From the NCBI RefSeq assembly GCF_044904705.1, contig NZ_JADIKL010000007.1, positions 1-64,000 on the forward strand: 64,000 bases of DNA. The letters run 5' to 3'. Numbering within the stretch: the stretch's first letter is position 1; each line of letters opens with the position of its first letter. This DNA comes from Rhodanobacter_A agri. GTDB taxonomy: Bacteria; Pseudomonadota; Gammaproteobacteria; Xanthomonadales; Rhodanobacteraceae. Under the pieces are notes generated by a model. That model saw nothing but the letters and a program-made list of their open reading frames with translations, was not told the origin of the DNA and searched no databases. The translations under genes were made by a program, and so were the position numbers. Shown piece after piece: positions 1 through 8,885 of the stretch.

Positions 1-69
1 GGGCGTACCGTCCTCGGCTTGCTTGAGCACGGCGATGATCTGGCTATCGCTGAATCGGGACTTCTTCAT
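1..69 (-). CDS. IS3-family transposase OrfA, N-terminal fragment (runs off left edge)
   Basis: Only the first 23 residues are visible. They begin MKKSRFSDSQIIAVLKQAED, the characteristic opening of IS3-family OrfA proteins, which form a helix-turn-helix DNA-binding domain and are normally joined to the DDE catalytic OrfB by a programmed frameshift. The ATG at 69 is preceded by GAGGAGG at good spacing. Whether the element is intact cannot be judged here. Confidence 0.85.
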   Translation of the reverse strand, partial: MKKSRFSDSQIIAVLKQAEDGTP

Positions 70-144
70 GGAACCTCCTCGGGAAAGATTACGAGAAAAT
101 TCCACTTTCAGCGTCTGCTAATTTACGGGGGGATTACCGCCTCA
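1..144 (-). mobile_element. One end of an IS3-family insertion sequence (partial)
   Basis: The window opens inside an insertion sequence. A transposase OrfA start lies at position 69 reading leftwards, preceded by a strong ribosome site (GAGGAGG). The non-coding tip of the element runs to about 144, where the minus strand begins TGAGGCGGTAATCCCCCCGT; IS3-family ends typically begin with TG. Position 144 as the exact end is inferred, because the other terminal repeat and any target duplication lie outside the window. An interrupted reading frame follows immediately to the right. Confidence 0.75.
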
Positions 145-302
145 TCTGGTTGTTGCCTTTGCTGGCTCTTGCCGTCGGCAGCCACATCTACGCCCCGCTT
201 CTTCTCTCGTTGATAGGAGTATTCAAAGGCGTGGTGATAGCTGGGGGATTCTCTGCGTTGTCTGGTGTTCCGTGGTCCTCAGGGCGCTCGATGCTGTTAT
301 AA
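145..302 (+). pseudogene. C-terminal remnant of a membrane-protein gene cut by the IS element
   Basis: Reading rightwards from the inferred IS tip there is an open frame with no start codon of its own, ending at TAA 300-302. It translates to a strongly hydrophobic tail containing WLLPLLALAVGSHIYAPLLL and then SLIGVFKGVVIAGGFSALSG, which looks like two membrane segments joined by a short turn. The frame is open back into the IS sequence, as expected if the insertion removed the 5' part. The family is not recognised. The reading could be chance, since it is only about 53 codons. Confidence 0.4.
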
Positions 303-804
303 AACGAGTAGGTTGAAGCTTGGCGACCGGCATGGTTCGAGCGACACGCGATGTCTGCTTTCGATCCGAGGGCACTGCTGGCGCCATCTCGAAGCAGTAG
401 GTAGACATCTCGACTGGACGCCATCGTCGCGACCGGGCTGATGGTCATTGGCGCCTGCAGACACGACGTCAGGCTTTGCCTACACCGTGGCACGTCATTT
501 CCCGATAGCTGCTCAGCCATCATCGCTGCAGATTAGTCGGACTCGGATGGTCTGGTTCCTCGCCGATGCACCGAGTGCCCCGAGCCATCGCAACTTTCAC
601 TTGCGTGGCTCACTGGCCCCCGAAAGGGGGCCTTTCTCTTATAGGCGGGGCGTGCGCTCGTCTGCGGGCGTTGCCAGCAGGCTTGCGTGGTCCGCTTTCG
701 CGTTCACCGTTGACCAAACAGAGCAGCAGGTGTCGGTGCCAAGCCTTGCGCGGGAGTGTTCTGCTTTCCTGGTACGGACCTGACCGAACCCGACCCGCTG
801 CCGG
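303..804. other. About 500 bp without a supportable gene
   Basis: Reading frames here on both strands lack family resemblance, and the base composition is lower in G+C than the neighbouring genes, especially at 200-350. The only clear structure is a terminator-like hairpin at 615-640. The stretch may be the decayed remainder of sequence around the insertion element. Confidence 0.4.
615..640 (+). terminator. Intrinsic terminator-like hairpin
   Basis: A perfect seven-base stem (GGCCCCC 615-621, GGGGGCC 626-632) with a GAAA loop is followed by TTTCTCTT. It would stop rightward transcription coming from the interrupted gene or the insertion element. Confidence 0.6.
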
Positions 805-2532
805 TCAGTTCGCCTGCACCATGGTCCACTGCTGATTGGCGCTGCCGTGGCAGGGGTATTGGATGAGCGGGCCGCGCGCCGCGGTTGAACCGTTGGCCAC
901 GTCGAGGCATTGGCCGCTGTTCTGGTTGACCAGTTCGTAGCCGCTGCCTTGCGGCTGGAGCTGCCACTCCTGTTCGGCTCCGCTCGTGCAGGTTGCCTGG
1001 ACGACGGCGGCGCGGGCGGATGTCGAGGCATTCTCGGCGGCCACGCACAGCCCGCTCAGCGCGTTCGTAATGGTCCATGAGCCGTCGGCATTGGGCGCAA
1101 GCATCCATTTCTGGTTGTTGTAGCCGGTTTCCGGGTACTGGATCAGTTGCGTATCGGTGGTGGTCGAACTCCTTGGATCGTCCATGACCATGCCCGAGTT
1201 GACGCTGTACAACCAGTACGCCACGCCGACGGGTGCATTGACGGTGAGGTTGATGGGGCTGTTGTGGGTGAGCGAGCCGGCGGTGCCGGTCACGATGGCT
1301 GTCGCACTGCCGATGACGGCCGCGGGCCCCGCGGACAGGGTCAGCGTGGAGGTGGCGCTGCCGTTGCCCGCAGGCACCAGCGACACGGGAGAAAACGTCG
1401 CCGTTACGCCGGCCGGGAGTCCGGAGATGGACAGGCTGACCGGCGAATTGAAACCGTTGAGGCTGGAGACGGTGATCATGTCGGTGGCCTGCGACCCCTG
1501 GCTCACGCCAAGCGATGCCGGCGATGTGCCGATGCCGAAGTCAAGCGCGCCCGAACTCCAGACATCGGTGATGGGCGTGGCGGTGGAGGCATTGCCGAGT
1601 GCGGCCAGGCCATACATGTCTTCCAACGTCCGCAGCACGTTGTAGTGATTGATCTGTTCTGCGTAGGTGCCTGGGGTGATGTTCGCGCCGGCGAACAGTG
1701 TGACGATCCGGTTCGCCAAGCTGAGGTCGTCGTCTTCGTCCCAGGTCAGGATCAGCAAGCTGTTATGGGTCTTGGCCCAATTGATGTAGCTGTTGATGTG
1801 GGCGCTCAGCCAGCTGTCGCCGGTCGACACCGGGCAGTCGTGCATGTCGTCGCACAGGTTAGGAATCACGAACGACAATGTCGGCAACTGGGTGAAGTCG
1901 CTTGGGAACAGCGTGTAGGGCAGATTCGTTGATGGCGGGATGTTGCTGAAGTTCACCCATGGGGCGTGCCGTCGGGCATAACCGGACGTTCCGTACGCGC
2001 AGCCGGTGTATCCGATCGATGGCATCGTCTCCGAATAGCTGGCGAAGCTGTAGCCGGCGCCAAGCAGCTGATGGCCGAGGTTGTCCGTACTGAAAGTGTG
2101 CGGACAGCTGTCGTCGGTGATGCCCTGGGGGGATCCGGAAAACAAGGCCAGGTAATTCGGTTGGCTCGGGTGCGTGACCGCGTAGGACTGGGTGAAGTAC
2201 GCGCTGCTGGAAAGCAGCGAATTGATGTACGGCGCGCCGGTGGTATTGCCGACGATGCCGTTGACGCTGGCGTTTTCCATGACGACGATCACGACGTGGT
2301 CGTAACGGGGGATCAGGCCATTGGTGGCTGCCGCCGTGGGCAGGGAGCGAAACTGCCCCGTGTCGCCTCTGGCGGCGGTCCGAGCCTGCGCGGAGGTGCT
2401 GGCTGCCTTGCGTGCCGCTGTCGTCTCCTGATGCTCGATGGGGCCTGCGCCGGACGCGGCAACGTTACCGATGGCGCCGGTGGCAACGAGCCATGCGCTG
2501 AGAAGGAGTTTTGTCCGTCGGCGTGTTTTCAT
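805..2532 (-). CDS. Secreted phosphoesterase (AcpA/phospholipase C-like) with C-terminal ricin-type lectin domain
   Basis: A 575-residue exported protein. Residues 1-26 form a signal peptide (MKTRRRTKLLLSAWLVATGA). Residues about 77-325 match the phosphoesterase family that includes acid phosphatase AcpA and phospholipase C: YDHVVIVVMEN carries the first metal ligands, HPSQPNYL the region of the hydroxyl nucleophile, and TWDEDDD a later metal site. Residues about 335-432 look like an Ig-like beta-sandwich linker. Residues about 438-575 are a ricin B-type beta-trefoil with NQKW, EQEW and NQQW, the classic QxW repeats, which bind sugars. The frame extends upstream, but the ATG at 2532 starts a clean signal peptide after GGGGAGA. 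The lipid or phosphomonoester substrate cannot be told from sequence. Confidence 0.85.
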   Translation of the reverse strand: MKTRRRTKLLLSAWLVATGAIGNVAASGAGPIEHQETTAARKAASTSAQARTAARGDTGQFRSLPTAAATNGLIPRYDHVVIVVMENASVNGIVGNTTGAPYINSLLSSSAYFTQSYAVTHPSQPNYLALFSGSPQGITDDSCPHTFSTDNLGHQLLGAGYSFASYSETMPSIGYTGCAYGTSGYARRHAPWVNFSNIPPSTNLPYTLFPSDFTQLPTLSFVIPNLCDDMHDCPVSTGDSWLSAHINSYINWAKTHNSLLILTWDEDDDLSLANRIVTLFAGANITPGTYAEQINHYNVLRTLEDMYGLAALGNASTATPITDVWSSGALDFGIGTSPASLGVSQGSQATDMITVSSLNGFNSPVSLSISGLPAGVTATFSPVSLVPAGNGSATSTLTLSAGPAAVIGSATAIVTGTAGSLTHNSPINLTVNAPVGVAYWLYSVNSGMVMDDPRSSTTTDTQLIQYPETGYNNQKWMLAPNADGSWTITNALSGLCVAAENASTSARAAVVQATCTSGAEQEWQLQPQGSGYELVNQNSGQCLDVANGSTAARGPLIQYPCHGSANQQWTMVQAN

Positions 2533-2999
2533 GGTTAGGGTCTCCCCGCAACTGGACGGATGGGGAACGCACCGGCCTGCACATTGCATGCATGTGCCGA
2601 CCCGCCTCGGTTCAACGCAAGAGGCAACGGCGTGCCTGGTGGTTCGAGAAGTGTCAGGCCGCGCTAGGAAGCCTGGTATCGCGGCGCACGGCGTCGCCGT
2701 GTGCACTGTGGGGCGATGTCCGGACTGGACGTCGGCCCAATTTCAGTATGCGTCCGTCGAGTGTTCCGGCAGAGGCCGGATGCCTCGAAGTGTGACGTAC
2801 TCTGGCGAAATGGAAGCGTGGCGCGCACACGACGATCGGGCACACCTGTGATGGAGGGCGCGGAAGATTCCAAGGGGGTGTCCCGGTTGCGGCATGCATG
2901 TATTCGCAAATTCGCGGCGGGCGAACTTGCGCCGGAATTCATTCGCCTGTAACGGTGCTTGCCACATGCTCGGCGCTCCAACCAACGCGGGAGGTCGTT
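2533..2999. other. Divergent intergenic region, 467 bp
   Basis: This separates the phosphoesterase gene (leftward) from a small gene (rightward) and must hold the promoters of both. No convincing gene, tRNA-like fold or known riboswitch was seen. Short frames on either strand lack ribosome sites and family likeness. Confidence 0.4.
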
Positions 3000-3221
3000 A
3001 TGGGAATTCTGGATACCCTGGGTGAAGTCGCTGGTGCCGTGGCTGCGGTCGAAGGTGCCGAGAAGCTCGATCCGAATGCGGGCCTGTTGACCAAAGGCCT
3101 TGCGGCCGTCGCCGGGTTCAAGGGCGCAGGTGCGCTGGAGTCGATGATCGGCAAGAAGGAAGAGGGTGAGGCGGAGGCTAACAACGCCGATGCCGCCCCC
3201 GCAGACGACAGCCAGTCCTGA
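3000..3221 (+). CDS. Small Ala/Gly-rich protein of unknown function
   Basis: A 73-residue protein with ATG at 3000 preceded by GGGAGG and followed by a strong terminator, so it is very likely a real single-gene unit. The first half is an amphipathic, alanine/glycine-rich helix-prone stretch (MGILDTLGEVAGAVAAVEGA). The C-terminal third is acidic and low in complexity (EEGEAEANNADAAPADD). No signal peptide or clear membrane helix is visible. The family is not recognised; proteins of this kind are often annotated as hypothetical in Xanthomonadales. Confidence 0.7.
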   Translation: MGILDTLGEVAGAVAAVEGAEKLDPNAGLLTKGLAAVAGFKGAGALESMIGKKEEGEAEANNADAAPADDSQS

Positions 3222-3242
3222 GCTTCGTTGTCGCATACGCAA

Positions 3243-3273
3243 GGGCCGCCCATCGGGCGGCCCTTTTATTTTT
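3243..3273 (+). terminator. Intrinsic terminator after the small protein gene
   Basis: A perfect nine-base stem (GGGCCGCCC 3243-3251 with GGGCGGCCC 3255-3263), an ATC loop and then TTTTATTTTT. It ends rightward transcription before the convergent BNR-protein gene. Confidence 0.9.
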
Positions 3274-3295
3274 CAGGTGCCGAGGCGGCGATGTG

Positions 3296-6200
3296 TTACG
3301 GCATGTCTTCCGCGTCGCCGTCGCCGTCGCCATCGGGACCCGCTGGCTTTTCAACCTTCAGCGTCACCGTGGGAAGATGGGCCCCTTGCAACTGCCGGTC
3401 GAGTCGGGGAAGGTCGGTGCTGCGAATCGACTGCCATAGTGCCAGCGCCTTGCCGAGGTTGGTGTCGTATTCGGCCAGTGCTTGCTGCTGGCCATCGGTG
3501 GGCGCACGGTCGGCGCCTTCGACGTCGGTGGCGATGGCGGTGAGCGCATCGCTCATCGCATGCAGGTTCGAGGCGTATTCGCCGCTGCCGCTGACCAGTG
3601 GCCTGGTCTTCGCATCCAGCGCATCGACCGTATCGAGTAGCGGTTTGCGGGCGGCGTTGCCGGCGAGCTTCGCGTGCAACGCTTCCAGCTGCTCGCGCAA
3701 GGACTGCACTTCGCCGTAGTTGCTCCAGATCTGCTGCAAGCTGTCTCCGATGCGGCGCGAGAAAGCGAGTCCGGCGGCGAGATCGGCGGTGCCGACGTGC
3801 TCGCGCGGATCCATCGTCACGGTGAGCGGGGCGTGGTAGTCCTTGCCATCCACGTGCAGCACCAGCTGATAGTTGCCGGGTAGCACCAGCGGGCCTTCCG
3901 GCGTGAGCGGGGTATCGCTGTCCCAGGTGGCGGCGATGCTGTAGCCGTATTCGATGGCGTGGGGACGCGGGTAGCGCAGATTCCATACGAAGCGGTGCAT
4001 GCCGGCAGCGGTCGAGAGTTGCTGCGGCGAGCCAAGCCAGCCTTTCTCGAAGTACCGCTCGGCGTCGAGATGCTCGGGCCGGTCATCGCTGCTGTAGCGG
4101 CGCACCAGCTGTCCGCTGCCGTCGTAGATGCTGAGCATCGCCGGCCCGCGCGCCGCCTCGGCCAGGCGGTAATCGACAATGGCGCCGGTGGGAGGATTGG
4201 TACCCAGCGGCGTGCCGGGCGGCAGCGGCGTGTCCTTGTTCTCGTTGGCACGTACGCGGATCGCCTGCGCCGGGGCGTAGAGCTGCACGGCCGCCGAGGT
4301 GCTGGCCTGGCGCAACGGGCTCACGTTGTCGAGGATCCAGATCGCGCGGCCCTGGGTGGCGGCGACGAGGTCGTCGCCATGCACCAGCAAGTCACGCACC
4401 CAGGCGGTGGGCAGGTTGCGCTGCAGCGACGCCCAGTGCGCGCCATCGTCGACGGAGACGTACACACCGCGATCGGTGCCGGCGTAGAGCAGTCCGGCCT
4501 TTTGCGGGTCGGCGCGCAGCACGCTGACGAAGTCATCCGCGGGCAGGCCGGCGGCGATGTCGGTCCAGTGCGCGCCGTAGTCGCTGGTACGCCACGCATG
4601 CGGGCTGAAATCGTCCTGGCGATGGTTGTCCACGGCGACGTAGGCGGTGCCCGGCTGCAATGCCGAGACATCGACGGAGTTGACCTTGCCCCAGCTCGGC
4701 AGCCCCTTCGGCGTGACGTCGCGCCAGTGCTTGCCGCTGTCGCGGGTGAACTGCACCAGGCCGTCGTCGGTGCCGATCCAGATTTCGTCGTTGTCGCGCG
4801 GCGAGGGCGCGATGCTGAAGATCACGCCGTAACCGCAATCGCGCGCCTGCCGTGGCGTGGGTTTGCCGTTGCAGTTCTGCGCGCCAGCTTTCTTGCTGTT
4901 CAACTCGGGGCTGATCACGCTCCAGTGCTGTCCCTGATCGGTGCTGCGGAACAGAACCTGGGCGCCCATGTAAAGCGCGTACGGCGGCTTGGCCGAGAAT
5001 GCGATCGGGGTGATCCAGGTGTAGTGGTACTTGAAGTCGGTGGCGCGCTGGCCGTAGCTGTTCACCGGCCACGGCGCGACGTTCTGCACTACGCCGGTGC
5101 TGCGGTCCCAGCGCGACACGCGGCCACCGAGGCCGGAGCCGAACACGATGCCGGGGTCGCCCGGATAGGGCAGGTCGTAGTCGCGCTCGTCGCCGCCCAC
5201 CGGGTTCCAGTCGCGGAAGGAGATCGAACCGTAGTCGCTGCGGCTGGCGATGCCCACGGTGCCGGAATCCTGCTGGCCGGCGTAGACCCAGTACGGGAAC
5301 TGGTTGTCCGCGCCCAGGTGGTAGAGCTGGGCGGTGGGCTGGTTGTACCAGCTGCTCCAGCTCTTGCCGCCGTTGACGGTAACTACCGCGCCCTGGTCGC
5401 TGGCGGTGATCATGTGCTGCGTGTTGGTCGGGTCGATCCACAGGTAGTGGTAGTCGTCGCCGCCGGGCGCCCCCTTGAAGACATGCCAGCTTTTGCCGCC
5501 GTCGTCGGAGCGCCGGATCGACTGGCCGGCCGAGTAGATGCGGTCGGGATCGGTGGGGTCGACCGCGATGCGGCTGAAGTAATCGTTGGGCAGCCACTCG
5601 GCGTGGCTTCGTGCCTGCCAGGTCGCGCCGCCATCGTCGGAGCGGTACAGGCCGCTCTGTTCCGGATGCGCGGCGTCGTTTACCACGGCATAGACGCGGC
5701 CGCCGCTCGCGGTGGCGAGGCCGATGCGCGCGAGGTCGCCGCCGGGCCAGCCCTTGCCGCCCAGGCGCTTCCAGCTCACGCCGCCGTCGGTGGACTTGTA
5801 CAGGCCGCTGCCCGATCCTGCGTTGGGCAGGTAGTAGGACAGCCATGGCCAGTTGCGTACCTGCCATGCGGCCGCGTAGATGACGTCCGGGTTTGCCGGG
5901 TCGGCGGCCATGTCCACCACGCCGGTGTTCTCGTCCACGAACAGCGTCTGCTTCCAGGTCTTGCCGCCGTCGGTGGAGCGGTACACGCCGCGCTCATGGT
6001 TCGGTCCAAAGTAGTGGCCGAGCGCGCCGACCAGCACCGTGTCAGGGTGATGCGGGTCGACCAGGATCTTGCCGATGTGCCGGCTGCCGTCCAGGCCAAG
6101 GTGACGCCAGGTCTTGCCGGCGTCGTCCGAGCGGTACACGCCGTTGCCGGCGGCGACGTCGTAGCGGGCAGCCACCTGGCCGGTGCCGGCGTAGATCACG

Positions 6201-6520
6201 CCCGGATTCGAGGGCGCCACGGCGAGTGCACCGATCGGGGCGGCCGGCACGCGATCCATCAGCGGGTGCCAGGTGCGGCCTGCGTCGGTGGTCTTCCACA
6301 CACCGCCGCCTGCGGTGCCGATGTAGAACGTGTCCGGTTGCGAGGGCACGCCTTCGGCCATGGTCGCCCAGCCACCACGGAACGGGCCTACCAATCGCCA
6401 TTCCAGCGCCGTGGCGGCCGGTGCGGGCGGTGGCGCGTCGTCTACGGCGAACGCGGGGACGGACGACAACAGCAGGCAGGCGGATACGGCGAGCGAACCC
6501 GCGGCATGACGTAGCGGCAT
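3296..6520 (-). CDS. Exported sortilin/BNR-repeat beta-propeller protein (copy 1)
   Basis: A 1074-residue exported protein with a signal peptide (MPLRHAAGSLAVSACLLLSS). From residue 40 to about 720 it carries at least ten Asp-box (BNR) motifs of the type S-x-D-x-G-x-T-W, such as KTTDAGRTW, RSDDAGKTW, RSTDGGKTW and RSDDGGKSW, which build one or two large beta-propellers of the VPS10/sortilin kind. The last 300 residues form a helical region with an acidic end (DGDGDGDAEDMP). Related proteins are annotated as glycosyl hydrolases, but no catalytic site is evident. A paralogue on the other strand at 14561-17695 shares blocks such as WSSWYNQPTAQ and FPYWVY. The upstream GTG-rich extension was rejected in favour of the ATG that starts the signal peptide. 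Confidence 0.85.
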   Translation of the reverse strand: MPLRHAAGSLAVSACLLLSSVPAFAVDDAPPPAPAATALEWRLVGPFRGGWATMAEGVPSQPDTFYIGTAGGGVWKTTDAGRTWHPLMDRVPAAPIGALAVAPSNPGVIYAGTGQVAARYDVAAGNGVYRSDDAGKTWRHLGLDGSRHIGKILVDPHHPDTVLVGALGHYFGPNHERGVYRSTDGGKTWKQTLFVDENTGVVDMAADPANPDVIYAAAWQVRNWPWLSYYLPNAGSGSGLYKSTDGGVSWKRLGGKGWPGGDLARIGLATASGGRVYAVVNDAAHPEQSGLYRSDDGGATWQARSHAEWLPNDYFSRIAVDPTDPDRIYSAGQSIRRSDDGGKSWHVFKGAPGGDDYHYLWIDPTNTQHMITASDQGAVVTVNGGKSWSSWYNQPTAQLYHLGADNQFPYWVYAGQQDSGTVGIASRSDYGSISFRDWNPVGGDERDYDLPYPGDPGIVFGSGLGGRVSRWDRSTGVVQNVAPWPVNSYGQRATDFKYHYTWITPIAFSAKPPYALYMGAQVLFRSTDQGQHWSVISPELNSKKAGAQNCNGKPTPRQARDCGYGVIFSIAPSPRDNDEIWIGTDDGLVQFTRDSGKHWRDVTPKGLPSWGKVNSVDVSALQPGTAYVAVDNHRQDDFSPHAWRTSDYGAHWTDIAAGLPADDFVSVLRADPQKAGLLYAGTDRGVYVSVDDGAHWASLQRNLPTAWVRDLLVHGDDLVAATQGRAIWILDNVSPLRQASTSAAVQLYAPAQAIRVRANENKDTPLPPGTPLGTNPPTGAIVDYRLAEAARGPAMLSIYDGSGQLVRRYSSDDRPEHLDAERYFEKGWLGSPQQLSTAAGMHRFVWNLRYPRPHAIEYGYSIAATWDSDTPLTPEGPLVLPGNYQLVLHVDGKDYHAPLTVTMDPREHVGTADLAAGLAFSRRIGDSLQQIWSNYGEVQSLREQLEALHAKLAGNAARKPLLDTVDALDAKTRPLVSGSGEYASNLHAMSDALTAIATDVEGADRAPTDGQQQALAEYDTNLGKALALWQSIRSTDLPRLDRQLQGAHLPTVTLKVEKPAGPDGDGDGDAEDMP

Positions 6521-6634
6521 GGCGTGACCCCGGCGGAAGTTAAGTCGCGAAGATAACGCTGGCGCCGTGCGAATGCAGGTGCCGGGAGGCATGCCGTGAA
6601 TGCGTGAAATCTTGCGTTGCGCGATGCGGTTCGC

Positions 6635-7912
6635 TCAGCCGGTCGTCGTGTGCTGTGCGCAGGCGGCGGCGCGCGTCCGCAGCAGTTCGCGTTCACGCAT
6701 GTTGCGGGTGAGCGCGGCGGCGCGCTCGAATTCCGCACGGGCCTCATCGTGGCGGTCGAGCTTTTCCAGCAGATCGCCACGCACGGCAGGCAGCAGGTGG
6801 TAATTCGCGAGCGCCGGTTCGTCGCGCAAGGCATCGGCGAGGGCGAGGCCGGCGGCTGGCCCGCTGGCCATCGCTACCGCCACGGCGCGGTTGAGTTCGA
6901 CCACCGGCGAGGGGGCGATGGTGGCGAGCGTGGCGTACAGTTCCGCGATGCGACTCCAGTCGGTCTGCTCGGCGACAGGGGCACGGGCGTGGCAGGCGGC
7001 GATTGCGGCTTGCAGGGTGTAGGGCTCCGCATCGCCGCCCAGTTGCCGGGCGCGATCCAGTGCTGCGAGGCCGCGCTGGATCAGCAGCCGGTCCCAGCGG
7101 GCGCGGTTCTGCTCCAGCAGCCGCACGGGTTCACCGTCCGGCCCACTGCGCGCGTGGGTGCGCGAGGCTTGCAGCTCCATCAGCGCAAGCAGGCCGAACA
7201 CCGGGGCCTGCCGCGGCATCAGTCCGGCAAGGATGCGGCCCAGCCGCAGCGCTTCCTCGCACAGGGCGGGGCGCATCCAGTCGTCGCCGGCGGTGGCGGT
7301 GTAGCCCTCGTTGAAGATCAGGTAGATCACGCCGAGCACGGCGTCCAGCCGCTCGGCCAGTTCGTCGGCGCGCGGCACCTCGAACGGCACCTGTTTCTCG
7401 CCCAGCGTGCGCTTGGCGCGCACGATGCGCTGGGCGATGGTCGGTTCCGGCTGCAGGAAGGCGCGGGCGATCTCGCTGGTGCTGAGGCCGCCCAGCAGGC
7501 GCAGGGTGAGCGCCACGCGCGATTCGGCGGGCAGCGCCGGATGGCAGGCGGTAAAGATCAGCCGCAGCAGATCGTCGCCGATGTCGTCGTCAAGCATGGC
7601 GTCGAAACGAGGCATGGCATCGGCTTGCTCGGCTTCCAGCTCGCGGGCGATTTCCTCGTGCTTGCGCTCCATCAGCTGGTGGCGGCGCAGGCGATCGATC
7701 GCGCGGTGTTTCGCCGTGGTCATCAGCCAGGCGCCGGGATTGTCCGGCACGCCGGTCTGCGGCCACTGCTCCAGTGCGGTTACCAGTGCGTCCTGCGCCA
7801 GTTCCTCGGCCAGGCCCACGTCGCGCAGCATGCGCGCGAGACCGGCGATGATCCGCGCCGATTCGATCCGCCAGATGGCCTCGATGCTGCGATGGGTGTC
7901 GGTCGCCGTCAT
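6635..7912 (-). CDS. ECF42-type RNA polymerase sigma factor with long C-terminal extension
   Basis: A 425-residue ECF sigma factor, about twice the usual ECF length. Region sigma-2 lies at about residues 15-85 (ELAQDALVTALEQWP, then AWLMTTAKHRAIDRLRRH). Sigma-4 is at about 115-175 (LTLRLLGGLSTSEIARAFL). The remaining 240 residues are the helical, TPR-like extension (DUF6596) that defines group ECF42; in that group the extension is known to be needed for activity and there is no anti-sigma factor. None is found next to it here. It is the last gene of a leftward run of YCII, VOC, RibD-like and DUF4287 genes, the typical ECF42 neighbourhood. A matching promoter lies before the first gene of that run. 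Confidence 0.92.
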   Translation of the reverse strand: MTATDTHRSIEAIWRIESARIIAGLARMLRDVGLAEELAQDALVTALEQWPQTGVPDNPGAWLMTTAKHRAIDRLRRHQLMERKHEEIARELEAEQADAMPRFDAMLDDDIGDDLLRLIFTACHPALPAESRVALTLRLLGGLSTSEIARAFLQPEPTIAQRIVRAKRTLGEKQVPFEVPRADELAERLDAVLGVIYLIFNEGYTATAGDDWMRPALCEEALRLGRILAGLMPRQAPVFGLLALMELQASRTHARSGPDGEPVRLLEQNRARWDRLLIQRGLAALDRARQLGGDAEPYTLQAAIAACHARAPVAEQTDWSRIAELYATLATIAPSPVVELNRAVAVAMASGPAAGLALADALRDEPALANYHLLPAVRGDLLEKLDRHDEARAEFERAAALTRNMRERELLRTRAAACAQHTTTG

Positions 7913-8022
7913 GGTGACCGATCAGACCATCATCGTTCCTCGGCGGCAAGCATTCATGGACGAAGCCACGCTGCCGAACGCCCGGAATCGGCGGCGCCGG
8001 TTTGATGTCCGCTGGTTTGATC

Positions 8023-8238
8023 TCAGGCCGGTTGTCGAACCCGGTAGTAGCTGACAAGCGCATTGGCGTGACCATGGCCGATCTTGTGCTCAGTCTTGAG
8101 AAAAGCGACTTGCTCCATGTGCTTCTTGTCTTTCGCAGAGTCGAGAATCTTGAACCAGTGCGCTACGGGCTTGCCGTAGGTCTTCTCGATGGAAGGAAAG
8201 TAGGAGGCGGGTCCTTTGACTTTGGGCTCGTCTGTCAT
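8023..8238 (-). CDS. DUF4287 domain protein
   Basis: A 71-residue protein with GGAGA seven bases before the ATG at 8238. It contains the DUF4287 pattern: an N-terminal segment on a target helix (SYFPSIEKTYGKPVAHWFKI), a lysine-rich middle and the ending KTEHKIGHGHANALVSYY. The biochemical role is unknown. It lies 37 bp downstream of the RibD-like gene and 110 bp before the sigma gene on the same strand, so it probably belongs to the ECF42 operon. Confidence 0.8.
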   Translation of the reverse strand: MTDEPKVKGPASYFPSIEKTYGKPVAHWFKILDSAKDKKHMEQVAFLKTEHKIGHGHANALVSYYRVRQPA

Positions 8239-8275
8239 GTTCGTCTCCGATTGACATGTCTGAAAAGAGGCTTGT

Positions 8276-8854
8276 CTATCCGGTCTTCAGAGACCCGGCG
8301 GCCTTGTAGTTGCTGAGGATGACGCCGGACGGCATGGCTTTCGAGCTGACGAGCTCGAATGCGCGTGGCGACGTGCCCTCTGCAAAGAAGCGCTTTCCCG
8401 TACCCAGCAGCACCGGGTAGACGACCAGCAGGATGTCATCCGCCAGCTGATGTTCGAGCAGCACCGAGGTGAGCGTGGAGCTGCCCCAGAGGACAATATC
8501 CGGACCGTCCAGCGACTTGATGCGGCGGATGCCCGCGGCGATATCCGGCCCAAGGCCTTCGAACGGACCCCATTCGAGGCTTTCCGGTCGGTGGGTGACG
8601 ACATATTTCCTTGCCGCATTGATGGCGTCCGCCATCGGACTGCTCGGCGCCTTTGGCCAGAACCCGGACCACATATCGTAGGTTCGGCGACCGAGCAGCA
8701 GATCAAAGCGTCCGCCGTGCGCGGCGAACAGTTCATCCCGGCCGGCGGGCGTCCGATAGGGCGCGGACCAGTCGGCGTAGGGGAAACCGTCCTCATCGGA
8801 GGCCTGGATCACGCCGTCCAGCGAGATGTGTTCCATGATTCTGAGCTTTCTCAT
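8276..8854 (-). CDS. RibD C-terminal/dihydrofolate-reductase-fold protein
   Basis: A 192-residue protein of the YyaP/RibD-C family, with the dihydrofolate-reductase fold and a presumed NADPH site. It opens with RKLRIMEHISLDGVIQ and contains LLLGRRTYDMW and later DIVLWGSSTLTSVLLEHQLADD, all typical. The ATG at 8854 is chosen over one at 8866 because GGAGG lies between them at ideal spacing for the inner start. The substrate is unknown. Members of this family recur in ECF41/ECF42 sigma operons, as here. Confidence 0.85.
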   Translation of the reverse strand: MRKLRIMEHISLDGVIQASDEDGFPYADWSAPYRTPAGRDELFAAHGGRFDLLLGRRTYDMWSGFWPKAPSSPMADAINAARKYVVTHRPESLEWGPFEGLGPDIAAGIRRIKSLDGPDIVLWGSSTLTSVLLEHQLADDILLVVYPVLLGTGKRFFAEGTSPRAFELVSSKAMPSGVILSNYKAAGSLKTG

Positions 8855-8885
8855 GTCAGCCTCCATGTCGTGGAAAAGGCGGTGG

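Noticed and set aside
188..523. A 111-codon minus-strand frame in the left intergenic region
   Set aside because: No ribosome site and no family resemblance; it resembles the kind of spurious short frame often called in repeated intergenic DNA, and it overlaps the membrane-gene remnant.
3959..6514. An 851-codon open frame antisense to the first BNR-repeat gene
   Set aside because: Same reason: a shadow of the plus-sense gene with low-complexity composition and no family likeness.
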